Part shown: in pieces, positions 1 to 11,660 of the stretch | Numbering within the stretch: the stretch's first letter is position 1 | How the letters are laid out: every line of letters starts with the position of its first letter | Source: Pleomorphomonas carboxyditropha | Lineage (GTDB): Bacteria > Pseudomonadota > Alphaproteobacteria > Rhizobiales > Pleomorphomonadaceae | Reading direction: 5' to 3' | Length of the DNA: 64,000 bases | NCBI RefSeq assembly: GCF_002770725.1 | Contig: NZ_NQVN01000007.1 | Location: 124,001-188,000 of the forward strand | Made by a program: the position numbers and the translations under genes | Notes under the pieces: generated by a model | Told to the model about the DNA's origin: nothing | The model's database searches: none | The model's input: only the letters and a program-made list of their open reading frames with translations

Positions 1-749
1 CCGGCCGCGCCGGTGATCGTCTGCGTCAGCTCGTAGAGATCGGCGGCGGCGTCGGCATCGGGCACCACCAGCTTGCCGGCGGCATATAGTTTCTCGAAGG
101 CGGTGTCCGGCTCGATGGTCAGCTGGTAGAGCGACAGGTGGTCGGCGGCAAAGCCGATGGCGCGCCTGAGCTCGGCTTCCCAGGCGTCGAGGCTCTGGTC
201 GGGACGGGCGTAGATGAGGTCGAAGGAAAGGCGCGGAAACGTCTCACGCGCCAATTCGAGCGCGCGGAGCGCCTCGTCGACGTTATGCAGCCGGCCGAGG
301 AATTTGAGGTCCGCGTTGTTCAACGCCTGCACGCCGAGCGACAGGCGATTGACGCCGGCTGCCCGATAACCGCGGAAGCGCTCGGCTTCGACCGACGACG
401 GATTGGCCTCCAGCGTGATCTCGGCATCGGCCGACATCTGCCAGTGATGGCCGATCAGTTCGAGGAGACGGCCGACGCTCTCCGGCTTCATCAGCGACGG
501 CGTGCCGCCGCCCAGGAACACCGACGTCACCGTGCGGCCGGGGGTCAGGCGGGCATGGGCGGCGATCTCCCGCTCCATGGCGGCGAGATAACCGGCCTCG
601 TCGATGCCCTTCGGCCGGACGTGGCTGTTGAAGTCGCAATAGGGACACTTGCGGGCGCAGAACGGCCAATGGACGTAGACGCCGAAACCGATGTCCGGCG
701 TGCCCACGTCCGTCGCTGCCACGCCCGACAGGAGATCCCGTTCGCTCAT
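1..749 (-). CDS. hemW: HemW-type radical SAM protein (3' end missing)
   Basis: HemW is a radical SAM protein related to oxygen-independent coproporphyrinogen oxidase and is thought to act as a heme chaperone in the cytoplasm. The protein starts MSERDLLSG and shows the radical SAM cluster motif CARKCPYC at residues 31-38, followed by a GGGTPS motif and an ENPSS stretch typical of the family. The reading frame stays open to the left edge, so about 250 of an expected 380 or so residues are present. The ATG at 747-749 lies 4 bp after the rdgB stop, so rdgB and hemW are probably one transcript, as is common in Rhizobiales. The CxxxCxxC spacing and neighbour order make HemW more likely than HemN. 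Confidence 0.9.
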   Translation of the reverse strand, partial: MSERDLLSGVAATDVGTPDIGFGVYVHWPFCARKCPYCDFNSHVRPKGIDEAGYLAAMEREIAAHARLTPGRTVTSVFLGGGTPSLMKPESVGRLLELIGHHWQMSADAEITLEANPSSVEAERFRGYRAAGVNRLSLGVQALNNADLKFLGRLHNVDEALRALELARETFPRLSFDLIYARPDQSLDAWEAELRRAIGFAADHLSLYQLTIEPDTAFEKLYAAGKLVVPDADAAADLYELTQTITGAA

Positions 750-753
750 CGGC

Positions 754-1419
754 TCACCCGCGCGGTCCGAAGCCTATGGGGAAGGCGCCCTCGACCAGCA
801 GCTTCAACGACCGCGACCGGTGCGACAGCGGCCCCGGCACGCCCCAGATCGAGCCGTGCTTTTCCGCCTCGGTCATCTCGCCGAACGTCCTGGTCTCGCC
901 GTCCGGCATGAAAACAGGATCGTAGCCGTGGCCGAAATCGCCCGAGCGCGGCGGCCACACCAGCGTGCCGTCGCGCTTGCCGAGATATTCCTGGGTATGC
1001 CCGTCCGGCCAGGCGAGGCAGAGCAGCGACACGAAGGTCGCCCGCCGCTTGTCCGGCGTCGCGGCGCCGACCTTGTAGAGCTCCTCCTCGACGAGTCGCA
1101 TGGCCATCGACCAGTCGCGGTTCGGCCCGGCCCAGTCGGCGGTATAGACGCCCGGACGACCGTCCAGGGCTTCGACGCAGAGGCCGGAATCGTCGGCGAG
1201 CGCTACCTCGCCGGCGGCGCGGGCGGCGGCCAGCGCCTTGATGCGGGCATTGTCGACAAAGCTCTCGCCGTCCTCGACCGGCACCGGCAGGCCGAGGTCG
1301 CCGGCCGAGACCAGCTCGATGGGAAGACCGCCCAGCAGGAAATAGAATTCCCGGAGCTTGCCGTTGTTGTGGGTGGCGACAATCAGGCGCTTGCCGTCGA
1401 TGCGGCGCTGTTCGGTCAT
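754..1419 (-). CDS. rdgB: RdgB/HAM1 non-canonical purine NTP pyrophosphatase
   Basis: The enzyme hydrolyses dITP, XTP and ITP to monophosphates and keeps deaminated purines out of nucleic acids. The 221-residue product has the family N-terminal strand-loop IVATHNNGKLREF (substrate binding), the DDSGLCVEALDG motif near residue 76 and the C-terminal SHRSRS motif near residue 199. Length is normal for bacterial RdgB. It lies between rph (upstream, 13 bp gap) and hemW (4 bp downstream), the standard alphaproteobacterial order. Start chosen at the ATG preceding TEQRRIDGKRLIVATHN. Confidence 0.95.
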   Translation of the reverse strand: MTEQRRIDGKRLIVATHNNGKLREFYFLLGGLPIELVSAGDLGLPVPVEDGESFVDNARIKALAAARAAGEVALADDSGLCVEALDGRPGVYTADWAGPNRDWSMAMRLVEEELYKVGAATPDKRRATFVSLLCLAWPDGHTQEYLGKRDGTLVWPPRSGDFGHGYDPVFMPDGETRTFGEMTEAEKHGSIWGVPGPLSHRSRSLKLLVEGAFPIGFGPRG

Positions 1420-1432
1420 ATCCTCAGTCCTC

Positions 1433-2155
1433 TCAGGAGGCGATGGCCGCTTTCTGCAGCTCGATCAGCTTGGCGATGCCGCCCTTGGCCAGCCTCAGCA
1501 ACTGCTGCAGCTCGTCTTCGGAGAACGGGGCGCCTTCGGCGGTGCCCTGGATCTCGACGAGGCCGCCGGAGCCGGTGATCACGAAGTTGGCGTCGGTCTC
1601 GGCCGAGGAATCCTCGATATAGTCGAGGTCGAGCACCGGCACGCCGTCGGAGATGCCGCAGGAGATGGCGGCGACGTGGTCGCGCAGCACCTTGGCCTGA
1701 GCCGGCACCAGATTGCGCCGGCGCATCCACTCGATGGCGTCGTAGAGCGCCACGAAGGCGCCGGTGATCGAGGCGGTGCGGGTGCCGCCGTCGGCCTGGA
1801 TGACGTCGCAGTCGATGACGATCTGCCGCTCGCCGAGGGCGATCAGGTCGACGACGGCGCGCAGGGATCGGCCGATCAGCCGCTGGATCTCCTGGGTGCG
1901 GCCCGATTGCTTGCCGGCCGCCGCCTCGCGCTTCATGCGCTCGCCGGTGGCGCGCGGCAGCATGCCGTATTCGGCGGTCACCCAGCCCTTGCCGCCGCCC
2001 CTCAGCCACGGCGGCACCTTCTCGTCGACCGAGGCGGTGACGAGCACGTGGGTGTTGCCGAACTTCACGAGGCAGGAGCCTTCGGCGTGGCGCGACACGC
2101 CGCGTTCGAGGCTGACGGGACGCAACTCGTCGGGGGCACGGCGGGACGGGCGCAT
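1433..2155 (-). CDS. rph: Ribonuclease PH
   Basis: RNase PH is a phosphate-dependent 3'-5' exoribonuclease that trims tRNA 3' ends. The 240-residue product starts [14 protein letters not shown], as family members do, and carries the conserved stretch [14 protein letters not shown] and the [17 protein letters not shown] segment. A longer frame reaches an upstream start at 2278, but the ATG at 2155 has a good GGAG ribosome site 6-7 bases upstream and gives the family-standard N terminus. It heads the rph-rdgB-hemW unit. In many Rhizobiales hrcA-grpE sit divergently next to rph; here an RNA methyltransferase gene takes that place. Confidence 0.95.
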   Translation of the reverse strand: MRPSRRAPDELRPVSLERGVSRHAEGSCLVKFGNTHVLVTASVDEKVPPWLRGGGKGWVTAEYGMLPRATGERMKREAAAGKQSGRTQEIQRLIGRSLRAVVDLIALGERQIVIDCDVIQADGGTRTASITGAFVALYDAIEWMRRRNLVPAQAKVLRDHVAAISCGISDGVPVLDLDYIEDSSAETDANFVITGSGGLVEIQGTAEGAPFSEDELQQLLRLAKGGIAKLIELQKAAIAS

Positions 2156-2292
2156 GGTTTCTCCAAAGAATATCGGGCGCGGAGCGATGGGCTTCGCAAG
2201 ATCGCGCCCTTGTAGCGCTGTCGGGGAAGTCCCGTAAAGGGCGGCGATCGACGAACGGGCGGGAAAGCGGCGCTTCATTCCGGCCGGCGGCC

Positions 2293-3444
2293 GTGTATAA
2301 GGGGCCGGAACCTCCTTTCCTGCCCGGACGATCCGCCTTGGCCAAGCCGCCCTTCCCCGTCAAGCCCGCATCCCGCGCCGGCCGCCCCGCCTCCCGCAAG
2401 CCGGAGCGACAGGCGGACGCGGCGAAAGAAACGGCCCGGCCGGAGACGCGCGGTCACGAGGCTCGCGGCCCGGCCCGTCCGTCGGGAGCCGCGGCGCTGA
2501 AGCGACCGATGCCGGCCGTGCTCGGCCCGCGCCTCGCCGCCGAGGAGGTAGGATCGCTGCTCGTCACCGAGGGGTGGGACGATTATCGCCTTCTCGACAT
2601 GGGCGAGGGCGAGAAGCTCGAGCGCTACGGTGCGCTGACCGTCATACGGCCGGAGCCGCAGGCCATGGGGCCGCGCCGGCTGGCGCCGTCGGTCTGGGCG
2701 GCGGCCGGCGCCGCCTTCACCGGCGACGTCGAGGAGGACGGACCGGGCCGCTGGCGGACGGAGCCGGGCATCGGCAGCGCCTGGGAGATGCGGGTGATGG
2801 GCCTGCCGGTCGTCTGCCGGCTGACCGCTTTCCGCCACGTCGGCATCTTCGCCGAGCAGATCGCCCACTGGACCTGGATGGCCGAACGGCTTCGCGCGCA
2901 TCGCGGCCCGGAGCGGCCTAAGCTCCTCAACCTCTTCGGCTACACCGGTATCGCCTCGCTGATCGCCGCCGAGGCCGGCGCCGAGGTGACGCATGTCGAC
3001 GCCTCCAAGAAGTCGGTGGCCTGGGGGCGGGAAAACCAGGCGCTGGCCGGTCTCGACGCCGCGCCCATCCGCTGGATCGTCGACGACGCCGTCAAGTTCG
3101 CCGAGCGCGAAGTGCGGCGCGGCAAGCGCTACGACGGCATCCTGCTCGATCCACCGCGCTTCGGCCGCGGCCCGGACGGCGAGGTCTGGTCGCTGGAAGC
3201 CGACCTGCCCCATCTTCTCGACCTGACGCGCCAGATCCTGGCGCCGGGACCGGCCTTCATGGTGCTGACGGCCTACGCCATCCGCGCCTCTTTCCTGTCC
3301 ATTCACGAGATCACCGCCGATCTCCTCGGTCACCGTCCCGGCACGATCGCCTCGGGCGAGCTCGCCGTGCGGGAAACCGGCGATCCGGCGCGGCCGGGCC
3401 GGCTGCTCGCCACCTCGATGTTCTCACGTTTTCTCGGAGCCTGA
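2293..3444 (+). CDS. Class I SAM-dependent RNA methyltransferase (COG1092/RlmI-like)
   Basis: This is a probable rRNA methyltransferase of the RlmI-type Rossmann family. The SAM-binding strand [20 protein letters not shown] is followed by [10 protein letters not shown] and the motif IV block [25 protein letters not shown] is the catalytic-site signature of this group. The N-terminal 70 residues are basic, proline- and alanine-rich and look like a poorly conserved tail. The GTG at 2293 is the longest option; TTG at 2338 or ATG at 2509 are possible and I see no decisive ribosome site. The next methyltransferase gene starts 3 bp after the stop, so the two are co-transcribed. The target nucleotide cannot be read from sequence. 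Confidence 0.85.
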   Translation: MYKGPEPPFLPGRSALAKPPFPVKPASRAGRPASRKPERQADAAKETARPETRGHEARGPARPSGAAALKRPMPAVLGPRLAAEEVGSLLVTEGWDDYRLLDMGEGEKLERYGALTVIRPEPQAMGPRRLAPSVWAAAGAAFTGDVEEDGPGRWRTEPGIGSAWEMRVMGLPVVCRLTAFRHVGIFAEQIAHWTWMAERLRAHRGPERPKLLNLFGYTGIASLIAAEAGAEVTHVDASKKSVAWGRENQALAGLDAAPIRWIVDDAVKFAEREVRRGKRYDGILLDPPRFGRGPDGEVWSLEADLPHLLDLTRQILAPGPAFMVLTAYAIRASFLSIHEITADLLGHRPGTIASGELAVRETGDPARPGRLLATSMFSRFLGA

Positions 3445-3447
3445 GCC

Positions 3448-4275
3448 ATGGCCGACAGGGAAAGGGCGCCCGGCGCCGTCCGGCAGATCACTTCGCTCGT
3501 CAATCCGATCGTCAAGGATATCCGGGCGCTCGCCATGAAGAAGGCGCGCGAGGAAACGGGACGGTTCCTCGGCGAGGGGCTGAAGCTCGTCACCGACGCG
3601 CTGGAGGAGAACTGGCCGATCGTCGCCATCGCCTATGCGCCGGCGGTGCGCGACCAGCCGCATGTGGCGAAAGCCGCCGCCGCCGTGCGGGCGCGCGGCG
3701 GCGACGTGCTGGAGATGGGCGAGGCGGTGCTCGCCAAGATCACCCGCCGCGACAATCCGCAGATGGTAGTCGGCGTGTTCGGCCAACGGCTGAAGCCGCT
3801 GGCCGACGTCAAGGTGGGTGAGGGCGAGGTCTGGGTGGCGCTCGAACAGGTGCGCGACCCCGGCAATCTCGGCACCATCATCCGCACCGTGGATTCGGTC
3901 GGCGCCAAGGGCGTCGTCCTGGTGGGCGACACCTGCGATCCCTTCTCCTTCGAGACGGTGCGCGCGACCATGGGCTCGCTGTTCCACGTGCCGCTGGTCA
4001 AGACCAATCGCGACGCCTTCCTCGCCTGGGCGAAGGCGACGGGCGTCCGCCTCGTCGGCACCCACCTCAAGGCGACGCACGACTACCGCAAGGTCGAAAG
4101 CCGCGCGCCGACGGTGCTGGTGATGGGCAACGAGCAGGCCGGCATGACCGAGGAGATGACGGCCGCCTGCGACGTCCGCGTCAAGATCCCGATGGCCGGC
4201 CGGGCCGACAGCCTCAATCTGGCGGTGGCGACCGGCGTCATGCTCTACGAGCTCCGGCGCGGCCAGCTGAGTTAA
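3448..4275 (+). CDS. TrmH/SpoU-family RNA 2'-O-methyltransferase
   Basis: SPOUT-fold enzymes of this family methylate ribose 2'-OH groups in rRNA or tRNA. The N-terminal part (ITSLVNPIVKDIRALAMKK...FLGEGLKLVTDAL) is the RNA-binding SpoU substrate domain. The C-terminal part has the three family motifs: EQVRDPGNLGTIIRT (motif 1, near residue 133), VLVMGNEQAGM (motif 2) and IPMAGRADSLNLAVATGV (motif 3, knot). It is 275 residues. A GGAG lies 7-8 bases before the ATG inside the end of the preceding gene. Its stop overlaps the stop of the convergent GNAT gene by a few bases. TrmH, RlmB or TsnR-like specificity is not resolved. Confidence 0.9.
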   Translation: MADRERAPGAVRQITSLVNPIVKDIRALAMKKAREETGRFLGEGLKLVTDALEENWPIVAIAYAPAVRDQPHVAKAAAAVRARGGDVLEMGEAVLAKITRRDNPQMVVGVFGQRLKPLADVKVGEGEVWVALEQVRDPGNLGTIIRTVDSVGAKGVVLVGDTCDPFSFETVRATMGSLFHVPLVKTNRDAFLAWAKATGVRLVGTHLKATHDYRKVESRAPTVLVMGNEQAGMTEEMTAACDVRVKIPMAGRADSLNLAVATGVMLYELRRGQLS

Positions 4276-4790
4276 GTGAGTTCCTTGTAGTAGTAGAGCG
4301 TGCCGGTGTAGCCGCCGTGCGGTTTCAAGGCGTAATTCGGAATTTCGCCGGCGAGACGGAAGCCGCAGCGCTCGTAGAGCGGTCCGGCGCCGCCGTCGCT
4401 CGCCGTGTCGAGCACGATCAGCGTCCGCCCCTTAGCGCGAGCGATCTGCTCGGCCGCGCCGATCAGCGCCGTGGCGATGCCGCGGCCGCGATGGCTCGGC
4501 CGCGTCATCATCTTGGCGAACTCGGCCCGGTGCGGCTGGTTGGGCGGGCAGTCGAGCAGCAGCGTCAGCGTGCCGACGAGCGCCTCGCCGTCGAAGGCGC
4601 CGAGGATAACGCGCCGGCCCTCGACGGCGGCGGCGAGCGATCCCTGCCAGAAGGCGCGTGCGTCTTCCACGGCCAGCGGGTGCATGAAGCTGACCGAGCC
4701 GCCGCCGGCCACCGTCTCGACGATCAGCGTGGCGAGCGCCTCGATGGTGGCGGCATCCGGGCCGAGCGGACGGATGGTGATCTCGGGCAT
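4272..4790 (-). CDS. GNAT-family N-acetyltransferase
   Basis: A 172-residue protein with one GNAT fold. The acetyl-CoA pyrophosphate loop is visible as SHRGRGIATALIGAAEQIARA near residues 100-120 (R-G-x-G-x-A), preceded by the strand VGTLTLLLDCPP and followed by LIVLDTASDGGAGPLYERCGF, the usual motif B. The substrate is unknown. It begins 1 base from the stop of the XRE-cupin regulator gene on the same strand, so it is probably co-transcribed with the regulator and possibly modifies the compound or amine to which that regulator responds (inference). Confidence 0.85.
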   Translation of the reverse strand: MPEITIRPLGPDAATIEALATLIVETVAGGGSVSFMHPLAVEDARAFWQGSLAAAVEGRRVILGAFDGEALVGTLTLLLDCPPNQPHRAEFAKMMTRPSHRGRGIATALIGAAEQIARAKGRTLIVLDTASDGGAGPLYERCGFRLAGEIPNYALKPHGGYTGTLYYYKELT

Positions 4791-4791
4791 G

Positions 4792-5358
4792 TCAGCTCCT
4801 CGTCAGCGCTACGACATAGCGGGCCGGCGCGTCGCTCTCGTTGGAAATGGTCACGTCGGCCGGCGGGCCGAAGCCGAGGCAGTCGCCGGCCGCCAGTATG
4901 TGCCGGCCGTCCGGATCGCTGACGACGAGTTCGCCCTCGGCCAGCCAGACCACCTGCCGGATGAAGGCGTAGGAGGCGGCCGGCAGCAGGGCGCTTTTTC
5001 CCGGCGGCATGATCACCTCGACGATTTCCAGGGGATGGTCGGGGCGAAGGAAGACCTGCCGCCGGAGATAGCCGGTGTCCGGATCGCGCCAGATCGCCTG
5101 ATCGGAAGCCCGGATCAGCCGGTCGGCGCCGGCTTCCGCCCTGACCAGCAGGCCGGCCAGCGTCAGATCGAAGGCGGCGGCGAGCCGGACCAGCACGCCC
5201 GCCGTCGGCGAGGCGTCGCCGCGCTCGATCTTGGAAATGGTCGCCTTGCCGACGCCCGAGCGCGCCGCCAGGTCGGCCAGCGACCAGCCGCGCCCCTCGC
5301 GCTCGAGGCGGATGCGGGCGGCCAGCCGGGCGCCGGCTTCGTCTTCAAAAGTATCCAT
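4792..5358 (-). CDS. XRE-family regulator with C-terminal cupin sensor
   Basis: A 188-residue transcription factor. The N-terminal helix-turn-helix (RLEREGRGWSLADLAARSGV then KATISKIERG, residues about 14-45) is of the XRE/Cro type. The C-terminal half is a cupin barrel (LEIVEVIMPPGKSALLP...WLAEGELVVSDPDGRH...AGDCLGFGPPADV). This HTH-cupin design is used by regulators of amino acid or polyamine uptake, such as PuuR and SutR. A start at 5439 would add a Cys-rich unrelated N terminus; the ATG at 5358 gives the family N terminus. A perfect 14-bp palindrome ends three bases upstream of this ATG and could be its own operator. GNAT follows, and an MFS symporter precedes it on the same strand. Confidence 0.88.
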   Translation of the reverse strand: MDTFEDEAGARLAARIRLEREGRGWSLADLAARSGVGKATISKIERGDASPTAGVLVRLAAAFDLTLAGLLVRAEAGADRLIRASDQAIWRDPDTGYLRRQVFLRPDHPLEIVEVIMPPGKSALLPAASYAFIRQVVWLAEGELVVSDPDGRHILAAGDCLGFGPPADVTISNESDAPARYVVALTRS

Positions 5359-5361
5359 ACA

Positions 5362-5375
5362 TCTCTTATAAGAGA
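5362..5375. promoter_or_regulatory. Perfect palindrome, probable XRE-cupin operator
   Basis: TCTCTTATAAGAGA is a perfect 14-bp palindrome positioned 3 bases upstream of the regulator ATG at 5358. Its centre CTTATAAG resembles a -10 element, so binding there would block transcription start or ribosome access. Autoregulation by the adjacent XRE-cupin protein is an inference from position and symmetry. No second copy is visible upstream of the MFS gene. Confidence 0.5.
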
Positions 5376-5493
5376 CGCCAACGCGGAAGGCAACGAAGAA
5401 ACGAAGCTGCCAAAGGCAGCTTCCGGCACCAAGCGCCAAAGAAAAAGCGGCCGCCGATGGCGACCGCTTCCTCGAGTATTTTGCCCTTGCCGA

Positions 5494-6849
5494 TCAGGCG
5501 TCGATGTCGACGCCGCTCGTTTCCTTGCCGAGCACCAGCGAGATGAAGGTAAGGCCGGCCATCACCGTCAGGTAGACGCCGACCCAGAACGGACTGCCAG
5601 CGCCATAGGTCCAGAGCGCCACGGCGATGAACGGCGCGACCGCGGCGCCGAGGATCGACGACACGTTGTAGGAGATGCCGGAGCCGGTGTAGCGGACGTT
5701 GGCCGGGAACAGTTCGGGCAACAGGGCGCCCATCGGACCGAAGGTCATGCCCATCAGCGTGAAGCCGATGATCAGGAAGGCCATGACGCCGAAGCTGCCG
5801 AGCGACAGGATCGGCACCCAGACAAGGCCGAACAGCATGATGGCGGCGGTGACCCAGAGCAATGTCCGCCGGCGGCCCCAGCGGTCGGCCCAGGGACCGG
5901 ACACCATGGTGAAGATGCCGAAGAACACCACGCCGACGATCATCATCATGACGAAGGTGCGATAGTCGTAGCCGAGGCCGGGGATCGGCGCCGTGGTGGC
6001 GGCGCGGCCATAGCTCAGCGAGAAGGTGGTCATCAGGTAGAACAGCACGTAGGTCGCCAGCATGTAGAACGTGCCAAGGATCAGTTCGCGCCAGTGATGG
6101 CGCACGGCGTCGGCCATCGGCAGCTTGCGCACCTTGCCGGACTTCACCGTGTTCTCGAAGGCGGCGCTTTCCACCAGGCTGAAGCGCACCCAGAGCCCGA
6201 CGATCACCATCACGGCCGAGAACAGGAAGGGAATGCGCCAGCCCCAGTCGAGGAAGGCCAGCGACGGCCGCGTCGGATCGTCGGACGGCAGGGCCGCCGA
6301 GATGATCAGGAACAGGCCGTTGGCGATGATGAAGCCGATCGGCGCGCCGAGCTGCGGGAAGGTGCCGTAGAAGGCCCGCTTTCCCGTCGGCGCATTCTCG
6401 GTGGCGACCAGCGCCGCGCCACTCCATTCGCCGCCGATGGCGAAGCCCTGGGTCAGGCGCATCACCACCAGCAGGAAGGGCGCGAACCAGCCGACCGAGG
6501 CGTAGGTCGGCAGGCAGCCGATCAGGAAGGTGGCGATACCCATGGTCAAGAGGGCGGCGACCAGCGTCACCTTGCGGCCGCGCTTGTCGCCGAGATGTCC
6601 GAAGAACACCGCGCCGAGCGGCCGGGCGACCATGGCGGCGCCGAAGATGGCGAAGGAGGAGAGCAGCGCCGTGGTGTCGTTGCCGGCCGGGAAGAACAGG
6701 TGCGGGAACACCAGCACGGCGGCCGTGGCGTAGACGTAGAAGTCGTAGAACTCGATGGTGGTGCCGACGAGGCTGGCGAGGATGACACGCGCGCGCGAAT
6801 TGCCGGCGCGGACGGTGCCGGACGCACCGGCGAGAGTGGTACTGGACAT
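5494..6849 (-). CDS. MFS transporter, metabolite:H+ symporter (MHS) type
   Basis: A 451-residue, 12-helix major facilitator of the MHS branch (ShiA, ProP, KgtP-like). Diagnostic features are VGTTIEFYDFYVYATAA in helix 1, the loop 2-3 motif GHLGDKRGRKVTL, and RLTQGFAIGGEWSGAALVATENAP around helix 5, all typical of this branch. The substrate is probably an organic acid, an osmolyte or a shikimate-like compound, but sequence alone cannot say. ATG at 6849 is preceded by GGAAAG; the longer frame to 6921 adds an implausible Cys/Arg-rich extension. The XRE-cupin gene follows 135 bp downstream on the same strand and may control it. Confidence 0.9.
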   Translation of the reverse strand: MSSTTLAGASGTVRAGNSRARVILASLVGTTIEFYDFYVYATAAVLVFPHLFFPAGNDTTALLSSFAIFGAAMVARPLGAVFFGHLGDKRGRKVTLVAALLTMGIATFLIGCLPTYASVGWFAPFLLVVMRLTQGFAIGGEWSGAALVATENAPTGKRAFYGTFPQLGAPIGFIIANGLFLIISAALPSDDPTRPSLAFLDWGWRIPFLFSAVMVIVGLWVRFSLVESAAFENTVKSGKVRKLPMADAVRHHWRELILGTFYMLATYVLFYLMTTFSLSYGRAATTAPIPGLGYDYRTFVMMMIVGVVFFGIFTMVSGPWADRWGRRRTLLWVTAAIMLFGLVWVPILSLGSFGVMAFLIIGFTLMGMTFGPMGALLPELFPANVRYTGSGISYNVSSILGAAVAPFIAVALWTYGAGSPFWVGVYLTVMAGLTFISLVLGKETSGVDIDA

Positions 6850-7284
6850 GGCTTTCCGTTCGTCAGAGGCACCCACCCGAAAGGTTGAGATCCCTCGGCG
6901 ACAGCGGATGCACGAAAACAAGGGCGCGGAGCAAAAACCCCTTTCGGGCCGGTCGGCTTTTGCTTCGTTCGTTCTTTGCGATGTCCGCGACGGCGTTGGC
7001 AGGCCGAAGAGACACCGCTGGAAGCGCGTTTATTAGACGAAGGTCGCGCTCATGTTAAGCGGCCAACGAGCGTTTCCAGAAATTTTGTTGCGCATGGCTG
7101 CCATGTTGAGACCGAACCGTTCGTGCGGCCCAATGCTTTTGAAAGAAAGCAAATGGTTGTCGACGGCATCCTTCACGCGGCCACGCGAGTCTCGACGGAA
7201 CAGAAGGCCCCTATTTGTTCCCTTCTCGTTCTTGACAGGCCAATGGGCATCCGCTTAGGTTGTGGCGGCTTGGGGGAATGAACA
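6850..7284. other. Intergenic region between divergent MFS and comM genes
   Basis: 435 bp with no convincing gene. Open frames here lack ribosome sites and family-like sequence. It holds the MFS ribosome site (GGAAAG next to 6850), an inverted repeat CATGGC-T-GCCATG near 7094-7106, and a candidate comM promoter at its right end (listed separately). The rest shows nothing I can name. Confidence 0.6.
7232..7260 (+). promoter_or_regulatory. Candidate sigma-70 type promoter for comM
   Basis: TTGACA at 7232-7237 matches the -35 consensus exactly and TTAGGT at 7255-7260 is a weaker -10, with 17 bases between. It lies 24 bp upstream of the comM ATG, so the transcript leader would be very short. The call rests on motif and spacing only. 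Confidence 0.4.
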
Positions 7285-8820
7285 ATGGTCGCGCACGTCA
7301 GGACCGTTTGCTTTCAGGGCGTCGAGGCGACGCCGGTCGACGTTCAGGTCCACATGGGACCGGGCAAGGTGTTGTTCAACATTGTCGGCCTCGGTGACAA
7401 GGCGGTAACCGAAAGCCGCGAGCGGGTCCGCGCCGCGCTGGCCGCTTCCGGCCTCGCCCTGCCGGCCAGGCGCATCACGGTCAATCTGGCACCCGCCGAC
7501 CTGCCCAAGGAAGGCAGTCACTACGATCTGCCGATCGCGCTCGCCGTGATGGTGGCGATGGGCGCCTTGCCGGCCGACGCGCTCGCCGACCATGTCGTGC
7601 TCGGCGAACTTTCCCTCGATGGCACCATCGCACCGGTGGCCGGCGTGCTGCCGGCGGCGATCGCCGCCAACGCCGAGGGGCTGGGGCTGATGTGTCCGCG
7701 CGCGTCCGGCCCGGAGGCGGCGTGGGCCGACGCCGAAATGCCGATCTTGGCGCCGATCAGCCTGATCGCCGTCGTCAACCATTTCAAGGGCACGCAGGTG
7801 CTGTCGCGGCCCGAGCCGAGGGTGGCCGACGCCATGGCGGCGCTGCCCGACCTGGCCGACGTCAAGGGTCAGGAGAGCGCCCGCCGGGCCCTCGAGGTGG
7901 CGGCCGCCGGCGGCCACAATCTCCTGATGATCGGCCCGCCCGGTTCCGGTAAGTCGATGCTGGCGAGCCGCCTGCCCTCCATCCTGCCGGCGTTGACGCC
8001 GCCGGAACTGCTGGAAATCTCCATGATCGCCTCGATTGCCGGCACGCTCGCCGACGGCCGGCTGTCCGATCGCCGGCCGTTTCGCGCGCCGCATCATTCG
8101 GCGTCGATGGCGGCATTGGTGGGCGGTGGCGTGCGGGCCAAACCCGGCGAGATCTCGCTGGCCCATCGCGGCGTGCTGTTCCTCGACGAGCTGCCGGAAT
8201 TCGCTCCGGCGGTGCTCGACAGCCTGCGCCAGCCGCTCGAGACCGGCGACGTGGTGATCGCCCGCGCCAACAATCGCGTCACCTATCCGGCCCGCTTCCA
8301 GCTCGTCGCCGCCATGAATCCCTGCCGCTGCGGCCTCGCCGGCACGCCGGGTCATACCTGCCGGCGCGGGCCGGCCTGCGCCGCCGAATATCAGGAGCGC
8401 ATCTCCGGCCCGCTGCTCGACCGCTTCGATCTCACCATCGAAGTGCCGGCCGTGTCGGCATCCGATCTGATCGGCGCACGCCGCAGCGGCGAGCCGTCCG
8501 CGGCGGTGGCCGCCCGTGTCGCGGCGGCGCGCGCCATTCAGGCCGAGCGCTATGCTTCGCTCGGCCTCGACGCGTCGGTCACCAACGCCACGGCGCCGGC
8601 GGCGGTGATCGATGGCGTGTCCGAGCCCGACAACGCCGGCATGGCACTGCTGAAACAGGCGGCCGAGCGGCTGTCGCTGTCGGCGCGCGGCTATCACCGC
8701 GTGCTGAAAGTGGCACGCACGCTCGCCGATCTCGATGGCGCCGATGGTGTCGGCCGCCTGCACGTCGGCGAAGCGCTCGCCTATCGCACCGGTCCCGACC
8801 GGCGGTCGCGGGCGGCGTGA
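7285..8820 (+). CDS. comM: ComM/YifB-family Mg-chelatase-like AAA+ ATPase
   Basis: A 511-residue YifB/ComM protein. In Vibrio, ComM is a hexameric helicase driving branch migration during natural transformation; in non-competent bacteria its role is unclear. The N-terminal ChlI domain (VDVQVHMGPGKVLFNIVGLGDKAV trimmed to VHMGPGKVLFNIVGL, then PADLPKEGSHYDLPIALAVM) precedes the AAA+ core with Walker A GPPGSGKSML near residue 218 and Walker B GVLFLDELPEF near residue 296. The MNPCRCG stretch and the C-terminal SARGYHRVLKVARTLADLDG helix are also diagnostic. It starts after a GGGGG-AATGAAC leader. The hybrid kinase gene follows 171 bp later on the same strand. Confidence 0.92.
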   Translation: MVAHVRTVCFQGVEATPVDVQVHMGPGKVLFNIVGLGDKAVTESRERVRAALAASGLALPARRITVNLAPADLPKEGSHYDLPIALAVMVAMGALPADALADHVVLGELSLDGTIAPVAGVLPAAIAANAEGLGLMCPRASGPEAAWADAEMPILAPISLIAVVNHFKGTQVLSRPEPRVADAMAALPDLADVKGQESARRALEVAAAGGHNLLMIGPPGSGKSMLASRLPSILPALTPPELLEISMIASIAGTLADGRLSDRRPFRAPHHSASMAALVGGGVRAKPGEISLAHRGVLFLDELPEFAPAVLDSLRQPLETGDVVIARANNRVTYPARFQLVAAMNPCRCGLAGTPGHTCRRGPACAAEYQERISGPLLDRFDLTIEVPAVSASDLIGARRSGEPSAAVAARVAAARAIQAERYASLGLDASVTNATAPAAVIDGVSEPDNAGMALLKQAAERLSLSARGYHRVLKVARTLADLDGADGVGRLHVGEALAYRTGPDRRSRAA

Positions 8821-8991
8821 CCGACAGGTGACGACCCGGCCGAATCGGCAAGCCATCCGAGCGTGATTGTCGGCCCGTCCTTGAGCACCGCGGCGGAAAT
8901 CTCGAATTTTCGCCTGATCATCAACCGATTGGCAACCTTGCCGGCCTAGCCTTCGCTTGCCCTGTCGAGAGCGGCGGGGCCGGCGCATTCC

Positions 8992-11487
<2,496 letters not shown>

Positions 11488-11660
11488 ACAGGGTTCCGCG
11501 ACGATTGGGAAAGGCGAGGGGCGGGCACGGCGGTGCCGTCCCGTTTGTGTTCCTTGTCGATAAAGTGCAATACGACGTGCTGTAATCCGCCGGCGGGCGA
11601 TAGGATCCGGCCGGGCTTCGCCCGTCCGCAATCGGCGGGCGTGGCCGAAACGAGGTGAGC

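Noticed and set aside
4405-6888. Long plus-strand open frame (over 800 codons) opposite the MFS and regulator genes
   Set aside because: It lies antisense to well-supported genes; its His/Arg/Gln-rich composition is typical of the complement of GC-rich coding DNA, and it has no recognisable domain.
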